From an uncultured Paracoccaceae bacterium (GTDB lineage Bacteria; Pseudomonadota; Alphaproteobacteria; Rhodobacterales; Rhodobacteraceae): a stretch of 64,000 bases of DNA. Of this stretch, positions 51,722-60,731 are shown in pieces. The notes below the pieces were generated by a model. The model ran no database searches and had not been told where the DNA came from. It was given only the letters and a program-made list of their open reading frames with translations. Position numbers and translations under genes: made by a program. Positions within the stretch are counted from its first letter, which is position 1. Each line of letters begins with the position of its first letter. The stretch covers positions 1 to 64,000 of the forward strand of contig CANMTD010000004.1 in NCBI GenBank assembly GCA_947500775.1, read 5' to 3'.

Positions 51722-54700
51722 CCCGTTTCAACCTGTCCGACTGGGCGCTGAACCACCGGTCCTTTGTCTGGTTCCTGATGATCATCTCGGTCATTGCGGG
51801 GGCGATGGCCTATATGAATATCGGCCGGGAAGAGGACCCCGATTTTTCCATCAAAACGATGATCATCGCCGCCGCCCTGCCCGGCGCCGACGTGCAGGAA
51901 ACCCTGACCCAGGTCACCGACAGGATCGAAAAAAAGCTCGAGGATCTGGACACGCTGGATTACACCCGCTCGGTCACCCGGCCCGGCGAAAGCATCGTCT
52001 ATGTCGAACTTCTGCCCACGACCGACGCCGACCAGCTGCCGCTGATCTGGCAGAACGTGCGCAACATGATGGGCGATATCCGTGGCGATTTCCCGGTTGA
52101 ATTCGCAGGGTTCCAGTTCAACGACAGCTTCGGCGATGTGTTCGGTAATATCTATGCCTTCACCGCCGACGGCTATTCCCCGCGCGAGGTGCGCGATTAC
52201 GTCGAACGCGTGCGCCGCGACGTGCAGGCGCTGGACGATGCCGGCAAGGTGGAAATTTTCGGCACCCGGGACGAGGTGATCTTTCTGGAAATCTCGACCG
52301 AACGGCTGGCCGCCCTTGGCCTGAACCAGCAAGAGGTGCAGGCCACGCTTGAGGCGCAGAACGCCATCCTGCCCTCGGGCGTGATCGATGCGGGCCCCGA
52401 ACGGGTTCTGGTGCGCGTCGGCGGCCAGTTTTCCGGCACCGGCAGCCTTGAGGATATCAACCTGCGCGTCGGCGACCGGTTCTTTCGCCTGACCGATGTC
52501 GGCGATATCCGCCGCGGATATGAGGACCCGCCGTCCGAACTGTTCCGCTTCAACGGGCAAGAGGCGATCGGCCTGTCCGTGGGGATGCGCAAGGGCGCCA
52601 ATATCGTCGATTTCGGCGCCGAGCTGGAACAGGTGATCGCGCAGGCGCAGGCCGATCTGCCCATCGGGGTGGACATCCATCAGGTCGCCGACCAGCCCCA
52701 TGTGGTGGACGAAGCCGTGGGCCATTTCATACAGGCGCTGGTCGAAGCGGTGCTGATCGTTCTGGCCGTCAGCTTTGTCAGCCTTGGCCTGCGTGCGGGG
52801 TTCGTCGTTACCCTGACCATTCCGCTGGTTCTGGCCATCACCTTTCTGGTCATGGATTACACCGGCATCACGCTGCAACGCATCTCGCTGGGCGCGCTGA
52901 TCATCGCGCTGGGTCTGCTGGTCGATGACGCGATGATCGCCATCGAAACCATGATCTCGCAGCTGGAAAAAGGCGAAAGCCTGACCAAGGCGGCCTCTTA
53001 CGCCTGGACCTCGATCGCCTTTCCGATGCTGTCGGGCACGCTTGTCACCGTTGCGGGGTTCATCCCGATCGGGTTGAATTCTTCTGCGGCGGGCGAATTC
53101 ACCTTTTCGCTGTTCGTGGTCATCGCCGTGTCCCTGCTGGTGTCGTGGATCGTCGCGGTTCTGTTCGCCCCGTTGATCGGCGTGACGCTGCTGCCCAAAA
53201 CCATGAAGCACCACGATGCGGGACCCGGCCGGTTACGGCGGATGTTCCACGTCTTGTTGCGGGCGGCGATGCGGTTTCGCTGGCTGACCATCGGCCTGAC
53301 GCTGGCCGTATTCGGTCTGTCGATCTATGGGATGCGGTTTGTCGAACAGCAGTTCTTTCCCAATTCGGACCGGCCCGAACTGGTGATCGATCTGGCGCTG
53401 CCGCAAAACGCCTCGATCAGTGCGACACAGGTGGAAATGGACCGGCTGGAAACCTATCTGAAGGACAATGAACATGTCGCCTTCTGGTCGTCCTATGTCG
53501 GGCGCGGCGCCCCGCGGTTCCTGTTGTCCTTCGACGTGCCGACGCCCGGCGCCAATACCGGCCAGATCGTCATTCAGACCCCCTCGATCGAGGATCGCAA
53601 CGCGCTGCGCGCGCAGATGAACCAGATCGCGGCCACCGAATTCCCCGGCACCGATATCTTCGTCAAACTGCTGGAAATCGGCCCGCCCGTCGGCAAACCG
53701 GTGCAATACCGGATCAGCGGACCGGATGCCACGACCCTGCGCGACCATGCCCGCGATCTGTCCACGCTGATTGCAACCGACCCCCGCTTGACTGGGGTCG
53801 TGATGAACTGGAACGAACCGGCCCGCGTGGTGCGCGTGAACATCCTGCAGGACAAGGCCCGCCAGTTGGGCATTTCATCGCGCGACATCGCCTCGGCGCT
53901 GAATGCAATCTACGACGGCGTGGGCGTCACGCAGGTGCGGGATGCCGCCTATCTGGTGGATATTCTGGCCCGTGGCGACGCCGCGAACCGGCAATCGGTC
54001 GAGGCGCTGGCGGACCTGCAACTGGGCGTCACCGACGGGTCCAACGGCGTGACCATCCCGCTGCGCGCGGTGGCCACCTTTGACTACACCACCGAACAGC
54101 CCGTCATCCATCAACGCAATCGCATGCCGACGATCACCGTCAAGGCCGCCATCGCGACCAAGGATCAGCCTGCAACGGTTGTCACCGGCCTGCAGGATCA
54201 GATCGCGGATTTCAACGCCAAGCTGCCGTTCGGCTATAAGGTCGAGGTGGGCGGAACAGTTGAATCCAGCGCCGAAAGCCAGCAACCGATCGCCGATGTC
54301 GTGCCGCTGATGATCCTGACCATGCTGGTGCTGATCATGATCCAGATGCAGGGGTTTCGCCTTGCCTTCGTGGTGCTCAGCGTGGCGCCTTTGGGATTGA
54401 TCGGGGTGGTGGCCGCGCTGGTGCCATCCGGCGCGCCGCTGGGGTTTGTCGCGATTCTGGGTGTGCTGGCCCTGATCGGTATCCTGATCCGCAATTCGAT
54501 CATTCTGGTCAGCGAGATCGAGGTGCTGCGCGACAAGGGACGCTCGGCCTGGGATGCGGTGTTCGAGGCCAGCGACAGCCGCGCCCGCCCGATCCTGCTG
54601 ACGGCGGCAGCAGCCAGTCTGGCGCTGATCCCAATCTCGCGCCAGATTTTCTGGGGGCCGATGGCCTTTGCCATGATGGGCGGTATCATCGCGGGCACAA

Positions 54701-54765
54701 TCATCACGCTGGTCTTCGTACCCGCCACCTATCTGGCGGTATTCCGGGTGAAGAAAGAGGACTAA
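51718..54765 (+). CDS. RND efflux pump inner-membrane transporter
   Basis: A 1015-residue pump of the AcrB/MdtB class with about 12 membrane helices and two large periplasmic loops. Helix 4 has GLLVDDAMIAIE, the conserved Asp pair for proton transfer, and the second half mirrors this with GILIRNSIILVSEIE. Export substrate unknown. No outer-membrane channel gene is adjacent, so it must use a shared TolC-like protein. Confidence 0.95.
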   Translation: MTRFNLSDWALNHRSFVWFLMIISVIAGAMAYMNIGREEDPDFSIKTMIIAAALPGADVQETLTQVTDRIEKKLEDLDTLDYTRSVTRPGESIVYVELLPTTDADQLPLIWQNVRNMMGDIRGDFPVEFAGFQFNDSFGDVFGNIYAFTADGYSPREVRDYVERVRRDVQALDDAGKVEIFGTRDEVIFLEISTERLAALGLNQQEVQATLEAQNAILPSGVIDAGPERVLVRVGGQFSGTGSLEDINLRVGDRFFRLTDVGDIRRGYEDPPSELFRFNGQEAIGLSVGMRKGANIVDFGAELEQVIAQAQADLPIGVDIHQVADQPHVVDEAVGHFIQALVEAVLIVLAVSFVSLGLRAGFVVTLTIPLVLAITFLVMDYTGITLQRISLGALIIALGLLVDDAMIAIETMISQLEKGESLTKAASYAWTSIAFPMLSGTLVTVAGFIPIGLNSSAAGEFTFSLFVVIAVSLLVSWIVAVLFAPLIGVTLLPKTMKHHDAGPGRLRRMFHVLLRAAMRFRWLTIGLTLAVFGLSIYGMRFVEQQFFPNSDRPELVIDLALPQNASISATQVEMDRLETYLKDNEHVAFWSSYVGRGAPRFLLSFDVPTPGANTGQIVIQTPSIEDRNALRAQMNQIAATEFPGTDIFVKLLEIGPPVGKPVQYRISGPDATTLRDHARDLSTLIATDPRLTGVVMNWNEPARVVRVNILQDKARQLGISSRDIASALNAIYDGVGVTQVRDAAYLVDILARGDAANRQSVEALADLQLGVTDGSNGVTIPLRAVATFDYTTEQPVIHQRNRMPTITVKAAIATKDQPATVVTGLQDQIADFNAKLPFGYKVEVGGTVESSAESQQPIADVVPLMILTMLVLIMIQMQGFRLAFVVLSVAPLGLIGVVAALVPSGAPLGFVAILGVLALIGILIRNSIILVSEIEVLRDKGRSAWDAVFEASDSRARPILLTAAAASLALIPISRQIFWGPMAFAMMGGIIAGTIITLVFVPATYLAVFRVKKED

Positions 54766-54871
54766 CCGCAGCGCTGTAAACCCGGGCGCGGCCTATGTGT
54801 CACTGTGCAAAGAATGACGGTCGCGGAGGTCCGGTCGCAATCCGCCATGCGAATTTACTCTCGCTCCATAG

Positions 54872-54901
54872 TTGACATTACTTGCGCGGGAATCTCATAT
54901 A
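54872..54901 (+). promoter_or_regulatory. Candidate promoter of the racemase-mmgE-lacI operon
   Basis: TTGACA (54872-54877) and CATATA (54896-54901) are separated by 18 bases. The operator palindrome lies ten bases downstream, about at the expected transcription start. Confidence 0.6.
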
Positions 54902-54911
54902 CAGAAATCAG

Positions 54912-54923
54912 TGAAACGTTTCA
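54912..54923. promoter_or_regulatory. LacI-type operator 1
   Basis: TGAAACGTTTCA, a perfect 12-bp palindrome with the central CG typical of LacI/GalR operators. It is 20 bases before the racemase ATG and is identical to the site at 58350-58361. Confidence 0.85.
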
Positions 54924-54942
54924 TTTATGATGGGAGGCTCGA

Positions 54943-55764
54943 ATGACAACGCGCATCTGGCACCAAAGCTATACCGATCTTACCCGGCTTCCCGGCTATC
55001 GGGACATGCTTGCCGCGCATGCGGCCCGCGTCGGGGATCCGCAGACCAAGGTCGAGCTTCACGGGCTGCGCCCCGGCACTTACCCCGAAGGTATGCCGCC
55101 CATCGCGATGGTGGGCTACAAATACGCCACGCATCTTGCCGACATCCAGATCGTCGAAAACGCCCGCCGCGCCGAAGCCGAAGGTTATGACGCAATGGCG
55201 ATCAGCTGTTTCCTTGATCCCGGGCTCGAACAGGCACGCGGCATGGTCAATATACCCATTGTCAGTTCCTGCGAAACGGCACTGTTGATGTCTTGCCTTG
55301 TTGGGCGTTCGGTTGGCCTTGTCACGCTGGACGAACCGATGGCCGAGCATCTGCGCAAGCTGGTCGATGCCTATGGGTTCGCCGGGCGTGTAAAGTTCGT
55401 CGAAGCCATGGACCCACCCATAGACGAGTTCGAGCTGGATGCCGCCTTTGGTGGTTCGCCTGAATTTGTCGAACGATTTTCACGGGACGTGAAGCGGCTG
55501 GCAGGCAGCGGCGTCGATGTGATCATTCCGGCCGAAGGCGTGCTCAATATCGCGCTGGTCAAGAACAACGTGTCCATGATCGAGGGCATGACCGTCATCG
55601 ATTCCTATGGCGCGCTTATCAAGATGGCCGAAACGGCCGCCGCCCTGCGGCGCAAGGCTGGTCTCGAAGTCTCCCGGGCGGGTGCCTATGCCTGCCCGCC
55701 CCAGGGGCTTGTTCCCAACCTGCACCAGGTCCTGGCGCAGGTTCTCGCAGACACGGCGGCCTGA
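54943..55764 (+). CDS. Asp/Glu/hydantoin racemase-superfamily protein
   Basis: A 273-residue protein of the aspartate/glutamate racemase superfamily. The first catalytic cysteine is present (Cys89 in MAISCFLDPG), but the second expected cysteine is replaced by Glu198 (VIIPAEGVLN). It may therefore not be a two-base racemase; related enzymes with altered residues act as isomerases or decarboxylases. First gene of an operon with MmgE/PrpD and LacI. The ribosome-binding site GGGAGG is just upstream. Confidence 0.85.
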   Translation: MTTRIWHQSYTDLTRLPGYRDMLAAHAARVGDPQTKVELHGLRPGTYPEGMPPIAMVGYKYATHLADIQIVENARRAEAEGYDAMAISCFLDPGLEQARGMVNIPIVSSCETALLMSCLVGRSVGLVTLDEPMAEHLRKLVDAYGFAGRVKFVEAMDPPIDEFELDAAFGGSPEFVERFSRDVKRLAGSGVDVIIPAEGVLNIALVKNNVSMIEGMTVIDSYGALIKMAETAAALRRKAGLEVSRAGAYACPPQGLVPNLHQVLAQVLADTAA

Positions 55765-55794
55765 CGGCGCCACACAATTCGGGGAGAGCTGAGT

Positions 55795-57168
55795 ATGAAG
55801 CCGACCGAAAGGCTTGGAGCATTTGCGGCGTCCTGTGCGACAGCCGAATTCGACCGCAAGATCATGGACAACGCCGCATTCTGCTGGCTTGATGCTTTCG
55901 GCCTTGGCCTGCTGGCAAAGGACGAACCGACCGTGGCTGCGATGGCGGCGATCTCGGAAGGATCGGGTGCCGCGCGCGGGGCCTGGCTTTGGGCAAGCGG
56001 TGGCAAAGCCGCGCTGGCCAGCGCGGTCGAGGCGAATGCCACCGCTGTTCACGGCCACTTTCATGACGATTCAGATTACTCGTCATGGTCGCACCCCGGC
56101 TCGTTGATCGTGCCGCCCGCCGTCTCGCTCAGCGACGCCGGAGGGCAAAGGGTCGACGCAGCACTTCGCGGGATCATCGCCGGTTATGCCGCCGTCGACT
56201 GGCTTGGCGCAGACGAAACCGTTGCGCGGGGGCTGATTTCCAACGGCATCCGTACAAGCCCCACGCTTGGCACCATCGGGGCCGCCGCCACGGGCGCCGC
56301 GATCCTCGGGATAAGCCCCGAGCAGGCCGCGAATGCCATCGGCATCGCGACCAGTATCACCGGCGGATTGCTTGAGCCGGTGCGCGTTGGTTCGGATGAA
56401 TGGCGCATCCAGAACGCCCACGCAGCACGCGGGGGCATCCTTGCCGCCGAGCTGGCCGCGCGCGAGGTTATTGGTGCGCGCTCTGCGCTGGATGGGCCCA
56501 AAGGGTTGCTTTCGTCTTATGCGCGCATGGATGCCGTGCCGCCCGAATGGGACCGCGATCCCAATCCGGATGCGGTGGTGCGCGCGGTTGCCAAACCCTA
56601 TGCGACGCTGGGGGACAACATGTCGGCGGCCATCGCGGCGAAGCTGCTGTTCGACGACAGGGTCGATCACCAGCGGATCCGCAGCATCACCATCACGCTT
56701 TGGCGCCCCTATTCGGAATACCCGGGCACCGATTTCCGCGGTCCATTCGTGCGCAGCGCCCAAGCGATGGCAAGCACGGTCTTCGCCGTGGGCGCGATGC
56801 TAAGCAAGGGACGATTGACCTATGCCGAGAACGACACCGGTCGCGATGATCCGGATATCCTGCGCCTGGCTAAAGTTGCGACGATTGAGCCCGACGACGT
56901 GGGCGATGCCGAGGATTCGCGCATCACGCTGACTATGGAAGACGGGTCGACGGTGACGCGCCATTCCCGCGAGGCGGCGCGCACTCTGCTTTACCATGAC
57001 CGCGACCGGGCACGACTTTTGTTTGCCGAGCGCGCGCAAAGCGTGGGCTTCGCGCGGGAAAGGGCCAATGCAATGACCGATGCGGTATTCGGGTTCATCG
57101 ATGGTGGCCCCGATCCGCAGATTTCTAAGCTTTTGGCGAATTTCCTAGGCCGCGATTGCGATCTATGA
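55795..57168 (+). CDS. MmgE/PrpD family protein
   Basis: A 457-residue all-helical-plus-lid protein of the MmgE/PrpD family, which includes 2-methylcitrate dehydratase, cis-aconitate decarboxylase and iminodisuccinate epimerase. Conserved pieces are HFHDDSDYSSWSHPGSLIVPPAVSL and HAARGGILAAELAAREV. Length is typical. The family does not fix the substrate; the neighbouring racemase-like gene hints at an amino-acid-derived dicarboxylate, but this is inference. GGGGAGAG precedes the start. Confidence 0.9.
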   Translation: MKPTERLGAFAASCATAEFDRKIMDNAAFCWLDAFGLGLLAKDEPTVAAMAAISEGSGAARGAWLWASGGKAALASAVEANATAVHGHFHDDSDYSSWSHPGSLIVPPAVSLSDAGGQRVDAALRGIIAGYAAVDWLGADETVARGLISNGIRTSPTLGTIGAAATGAAILGISPEQAANAIGIATSITGGLLEPVRVGSDEWRIQNAHAARGGILAAELAAREVIGARSALDGPKGLLSSYARMDAVPPEWDRDPNPDAVVRAVAKPYATLGDNMSAAIAAKLLFDDRVDHQRIRSITITLWRPYSEYPGTDFRGPFVRSAQAMASTVFAVGAMLSKGRLTYAENDTGRDDPDILRLAKVATIEPDDVGDAEDSRITLTMEDGSTVTRHSREAARTLLYHDRDRARLLFAERAQSVGFARERANAMTDAVFGFIDGGPDPQISKLLANFLGRDCDL

Positions 57169-57245
57169 CACCTTCCCTGATGGACCCTGCGGATTTTGAT
57201 GTTATTCGGATAGGATGTCTGATCGCGTGTGAGGGGCTTTGAACG

Positions 57246-58274
57246 ATGCGTAAAAGAACCGGCGCAGCAACCATCAAGGATGTGGCGGAACTCGCTGGCG
57301 TATCCATTGGCACCGCGTCGCGGGTGATCAATCGCAAGCAGACCGTCAAGCCCGCGATCCGCGCCAAGGTTCTGGAAGCGATCGAAAGCCTTGGTTACAG
57401 GCCGAACGCCATAGCCCAGAGCATGCGCCGCCAGTCGACCCAGATGGTCGGCTGCATCATTCGCGAGATTAACCTGCCGACGCTCGCCGACTTTGTTCGC
57501 GCGGCGCATGACGTGCTTGATGAGGCAGGCTTTTCGCTGCTCATCTCGAATTCCGAAGGTCTTGTCGACCGCGAACGAGAACTGATCGAACGGCTTGAAG
57601 GGCAGCAGACGGACGGCATCCTGTTCGGCCCGTACACTCCGATCGACGAAAAATACGAAGCGTTCCTGCGTCAGGTCGAGGCGCCCCTCGTACTTGTTGA
57701 TCGGGATCAGCCGGAATGGGCCGATTGTGTCATGGCGGATCACGCAAGCGGGGTCTACGAGGCGACGAAACATCTTCTAAGTCTGGGTCACCGCAAGATC
57801 CTGCTGTTGACGGGGAATGACACGATTTACCCCGCCCGTGAGCGGATCAAGGGCTATCGGCGCGCTTTCGAGGAAATGAACATCCCGATCAACGAAGAAA
57901 TGATCTGCGCCATGGGCTTCGGCTCGATGGAGGGGTTTCGCATGACCTCGTCCTTCCTGGCGGCTGATGACCGTCCGACCGCGATCCTGTCGGGCGGAAT
58001 CGACATGCTGGCCGGTGTGCTGCGCGCCGTGCGCGTGCGCAACATGGAGGTGCCGCGCGATCTGTCGATTGTCGCTGTGGGCGACTCGGATCTGGCGCAG
58101 CTTTATTGCTCGCCGATCAGTGTGGTGAAATGGGATCAGAGCGATGTCGGGGAAACCGCGGCACGCCTTCTTCTTGAGCGGATTCAGTCGTCGGGGTCCG
58201 AGGCGCGAAAGCGGGTCTTGCTGCCGACAGAATACGTTGCGCGTTCGTCCGTGGCATCACCGCCAAAGGGCTGA
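57246..58274 (+). CDS. LacI-family transcriptional regulator
   Basis: A 342-residue repressor with a LacI helix-turn-helix (ATIKDVAELAGVSIGTASRVINRK) and hinge helix, then a periplasmic-binding-protein-like effector domain (about 60-340). It is the third gene of the operon preceded by TGAAACGTTTCA. The same palindrome precedes the following oxidoreductase-transporter genes, so it probably represses both operons. The inducer is unknown. Confidence 0.93.
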   Translation: MRKRTGAATIKDVAELAGVSIGTASRVINRKQTVKPAIRAKVLEAIESLGYRPNAIAQSMRRQSTQMVGCIIREINLPTLADFVRAAHDVLDEAGFSLLISNSEGLVDRERELIERLEGQQTDGILFGPYTPIDEKYEAFLRQVEAPLVLVDRDQPEWADCVMADHASGVYEATKHLLSLGHRKILLLTGNDTIYPARERIKGYRRAFEEMNIPINEEMICAMGFGSMEGFRMTSSFLAADDRPTAILSGGIDMLAGVLRAVRVRNMEVPRDLSIVAVGDSDLAQLYCSPISVVKWDQSDVGETAARLLLERIQSSGSEARKRVLLPTEYVARSSVASPPKG

Positions 58275-58318
58275 AGCCCCCCACCCCACCACTGTATCGT
58301 ATTTCCTGCCGTCGCTTG

Positions 58319-58348
58319 TTGACAGGTTAACCTTCATGTGAATAGAAT
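58319..58348 (+). promoter_or_regulatory. Candidate promoter of the oxidoreductase-transporter operon
   Basis: TTGACA (58319-58324) and TAGAAT (58343-58348) are separated by 18 bases, the same spacing as the promoter at 54872. The operator begins two bases downstream. Confidence 0.6.
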
Positions 58349-58349
58349 A

Positions 58350-58361
58350 TGAAACGTTTCA
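58350..58361. promoter_or_regulatory. LacI-type operator 2
   Basis: TGAAACGTTTCA, identical to the site at 54912-54923. Both are followed by similar sequence (TTAT and TGGG). It overlaps the predicted transcription start. Confidence 0.85.
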
Positions 58362-58441
58362 CTTATAGTGGGCTTTGGACGAAAGAAGATTCGACAGAAA
58401 CGGGAAATACCCCTTAAAATACGGGAATTATTTAAGAAGTG

Positions 58442-59434
58442 ATGTCGCAAAATAATATGAAAGGTTATCTTTCTGATGTCCCCGGAGGGCCGGAAAGCCT
58501 AAAGTTAACCGAGCTTGCACGACCTGAGCCGGGCCTTGGTGAATTGCTCATCAAGGTTGCCGCCATCGGGGTCAATCGCGTCGATGCAATGCAGCGTTCA
58601 GGAATCTATCCACCCCCGCCGAACACCAGCGATATCCTTGGCGTGGAATGCGCGGGCGAGGTTGTCGCCCATGGCCCCGGCGCCGAGGTTGGCCCCGCCA
58701 TTGGTACGCGCGTGATTGCGTTGGTTCCGGCCGGTGCCTATGCGGAATATGTCGCCGTGAACCATACCCATATCGTCGAAACCCCCGACGGGTGGAGCGA
58801 TGCGTTGGCTGCCTCGGTGATCGAGACCTTCTGTACCGCGCATGAAACCGTGTTCCACCTCGGGCAGCTCAAGGCCGGCGAGATCGCCTTGATACATGCC
58901 GCAGGCAGCGCCGTCGGCAGCACTGCGATCCAAATGGCCCGCCTGCGCGGCGCCGAGGTGGTTTCGACCGCCGGGTCCGAGGAAAAGGTCGCCGCCGGGC
59001 TCAAGATCGGGGCAAACCACGTCATCAACTACAAGACATCCGATTTCGCCGAGGAAATCCTTCGGCTTTATCCAGACGGTATCGACTTTGTCGAGGATTT
59101 CGTAGGCCCCGCCTATTTCGCACAGCACCTGAAAATTCTCCGCTGGCTTGGCCGTATCAGCATGGTCGGCCTGCTCAGTGGCGGCGAGGCCAATACCAGC
59201 ACCGCGCCGATCCTGGCCAAACGCCTGACGATCAACGGCTTTACCCTGCGCCCGACGCCGGATGACGCAAAGACCGACATCGTGGCGCGGTTTCGCGACC
59301 AATGGATGCCCGAACTTGTCTCGGGGGCAATCGCTCCGGTGATCTATGCCGAGCTGCCCTTCGATCAAGCCGACGAATGCCACCGCATTCTCGAAGAAAA
59401 CCGAAACTTCGGAAAGATCGTGATGACGCTATAG
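58442..59434 (+). CDS. Quinone-oxidoreductase-like NAD(P)H-dependent protein
   Basis: A 330-residue medium-chain dehydrogenase/reductase of the quinone oxidoreductase/PIG3 group, without zinc-binding cysteines. The GroES-like domain (GVNRVDAMQRSGIYPPPP) is followed by a Rossmann fold with HAAGSAVGSTAIQMARLRGAEV. The ATG at 58442 is preferred over the GTG at 58439; both have weak ribosome-binding sites. It follows the second LacI operator and leads into the ABC transporter genes. Confidence 0.9.
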   Translation: MSQNNMKGYLSDVPGGPESLKLTELARPEPGLGELLIKVAAIGVNRVDAMQRSGIYPPPPNTSDILGVECAGEVVAHGPGAEVGPAIGTRVIALVPAGAYAEYVAVNHTHIVETPDGWSDALAASVIETFCTAHETVFHLGQLKAGEIALIHAAGSAVGSTAIQMARLRGAEVVSTAGSEEKVAAGLKIGANHVINYKTSDFAEEILRLYPDGIDFVEDFVGPAYFAQHLKILRWLGRISMVGLLSGGEANTSTAPILAKRLTINGFTLRPTPDDAKTDIVARFRDQWMPELVSGAIAPVIYAELPFDQADECHRILEENRNFGKIVMTL

Positions 59435-59481
59435 ACGCCAAAACACAGAACGCAAAATCCGAACAATGGGAGGTAACGGAT

Positions 59482-60666
59482 ATGAAGTTAACCAAAGGAC
59501 TGCTTGCTGCGGGGGTTATTGCGACCGCAGCGTTAGGCCCGCAAATGTCGAGCGCTCAGGAGAATGAAGAGCTGAAGCTCGGCGTGATTGCGGCACTCTC
59601 GGGTGGTGGAACCGCTTGGGGCCAAGGGCTGTTGCGGGGGGTGGAGCTTGCCGTGGACGAGGTCAATGGCGCAGGCGGCTTGACCATCGGCGGTACGACC
59701 TACGACCTGACGATCACCCCTTTCGACGATCAGTACAACGCCGCGCAGGCCAAGACCGCCGCCGAGCGTCTGGTGCACGAAGAAGGCATCCGCTATCTCT
59801 TTGGCCCTGTCGGCTCACCGGGCGCACTTGGCTCGATCCCGGTCACCCAGCCCGAAGGCGTAATCCAGTTCGTCGATGGCTATGCGACCAAGATCCTCGA
59901 TAACGAATACAAGGACGACCTGTTCGTGTTCCGCACCGGGTTGTCCAGTTCGGAGTTTTCCAAGCCGGTCGTCGACTGGATCCATGAGCAGATGCCCGAC
60001 GTGAAAAAAATCGGTGTTATCGCGCCCAACGACGCGGTCGGTCAGCAGGCCATCTCGGCCCTGATCGAACGCTACGAAAGCCAGGGCTTCGAGGTCTGGA
60101 GCGATTTCTACGAACGCGGAAGCAAGGAATTCACACCGGTTCTGCTGCGCATGGTGACACAGGGCGTCGACCTGTTCGATCTCAACTCCAACGCTCCGGG
60201 CGAAGCCGCGCTTCTTATCAAACAGGCACGCGAAGTCGGCTTTTCCGGACAAATCCTTCAGGCCGGCGGCGCGGGCGTGCGCGAGATCGTGGATGCGATC
60301 GGCAGCGCCGCGGACGGGTTCCTCAAATATGACGTGATCGACCTGAACGATCCCGCGCTTTCTGATTTCGTCAAGGCATACGAAGCGAAGTATTCCGGCC
60401 CGATCAACGGCTTGGCATCGCAATACTATAGCGCGGCCAGCATCCTGTTCGAAGCCATGAAGCGTGCCGACACGCTCGATACCATCGCGGTTCGTGACGA
60501 ACTTGAGAACATGGAAGGCTGGGAAACGCCCTTCTACGGCCCGCTCAACTGGACCGGAGAAGACTTTTACGGCGTCAACCACCAGATCGTCATTCCCTTC
60601 TACATCATGAAAGTGGTCGATGGCGAAGGTGTCGTGGAAGCCAAGATCGTTCCCGATCTCGACTGA
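59482..60666 (+). CDS. Branched-chain-type ABC transporter substrate-binding protein
   Basis: A 394-residue periplasmic binding protein of the LivK/Leu-Ile-Val family with signal peptide (MKLTKGLLAAGVIATAALG...SSA). The core VIAALSGGGTAWGQGLLRGVELAVDEVNGAGG is typical. GGGAGG precedes the ATG at 59482. Ligand unknown; the family binds amino acids, aromatic acids, amides and dicarboxylates. A strong hairpin follows before the permease genes. Confidence 0.9.
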   Translation: MKLTKGLLAAGVIATAALGPQMSSAQENEELKLGVIAALSGGGTAWGQGLLRGVELAVDEVNGAGGLTIGGTTYDLTITPFDDQYNAAQAKTAAERLVHEEGIRYLFGPVGSPGALGSIPVTQPEGVIQFVDGYATKILDNEYKDDLFVFRTGLSSSEFSKPVVDWIHEQMPDVKKIGVIAPNDAVGQQAISALIERYESQGFEVWSDFYERGSKEFTPVLLRMVTQGVDLFDLNSNAPGEAALLIKQAREVGFSGQILQAGGAGVREIVDAIGSAADGFLKYDVIDLNDPALSDFVKAYEAKYSGPINGLASQYYSAASILFEAMKRADTLDTIAVRDELENMEGWETPFYGPLNWTGEDFYGVNHQIVIPFYIMKVVDGEGVVEAKIVPDLD

Positions 60667-60676
60667 CACATAGCGA

Positions 60677-60703
60677 CAGCGGGGCGGCTTTGCTGCCCCG
60701 CTG
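60677..60703 (+). promoter_or_regulatory. Intercistronic hairpin after the binding-protein gene
   Basis: CAGCGGGGCGGC (60677-60688) and GCTGCCCCGCTG (60692-60703) form a 12-bp stem with a TTT loop, one G-T wobble. There is no T-run afterwards. It likely raises binding-protein mRNA relative to permease mRNA. Confidence 0.7.
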
Positions 60704-60731
60704 CCATAAACCACCTCCAAGGGGCACCATC

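Noticed and set aside
54866-54911. Origin or DnaA-box-like AT-rich stretch near the racemase operon
   Set aside because: The AT-rich sequence is explained by the promoter and operator; no TTATCCACA-type boxes were found.
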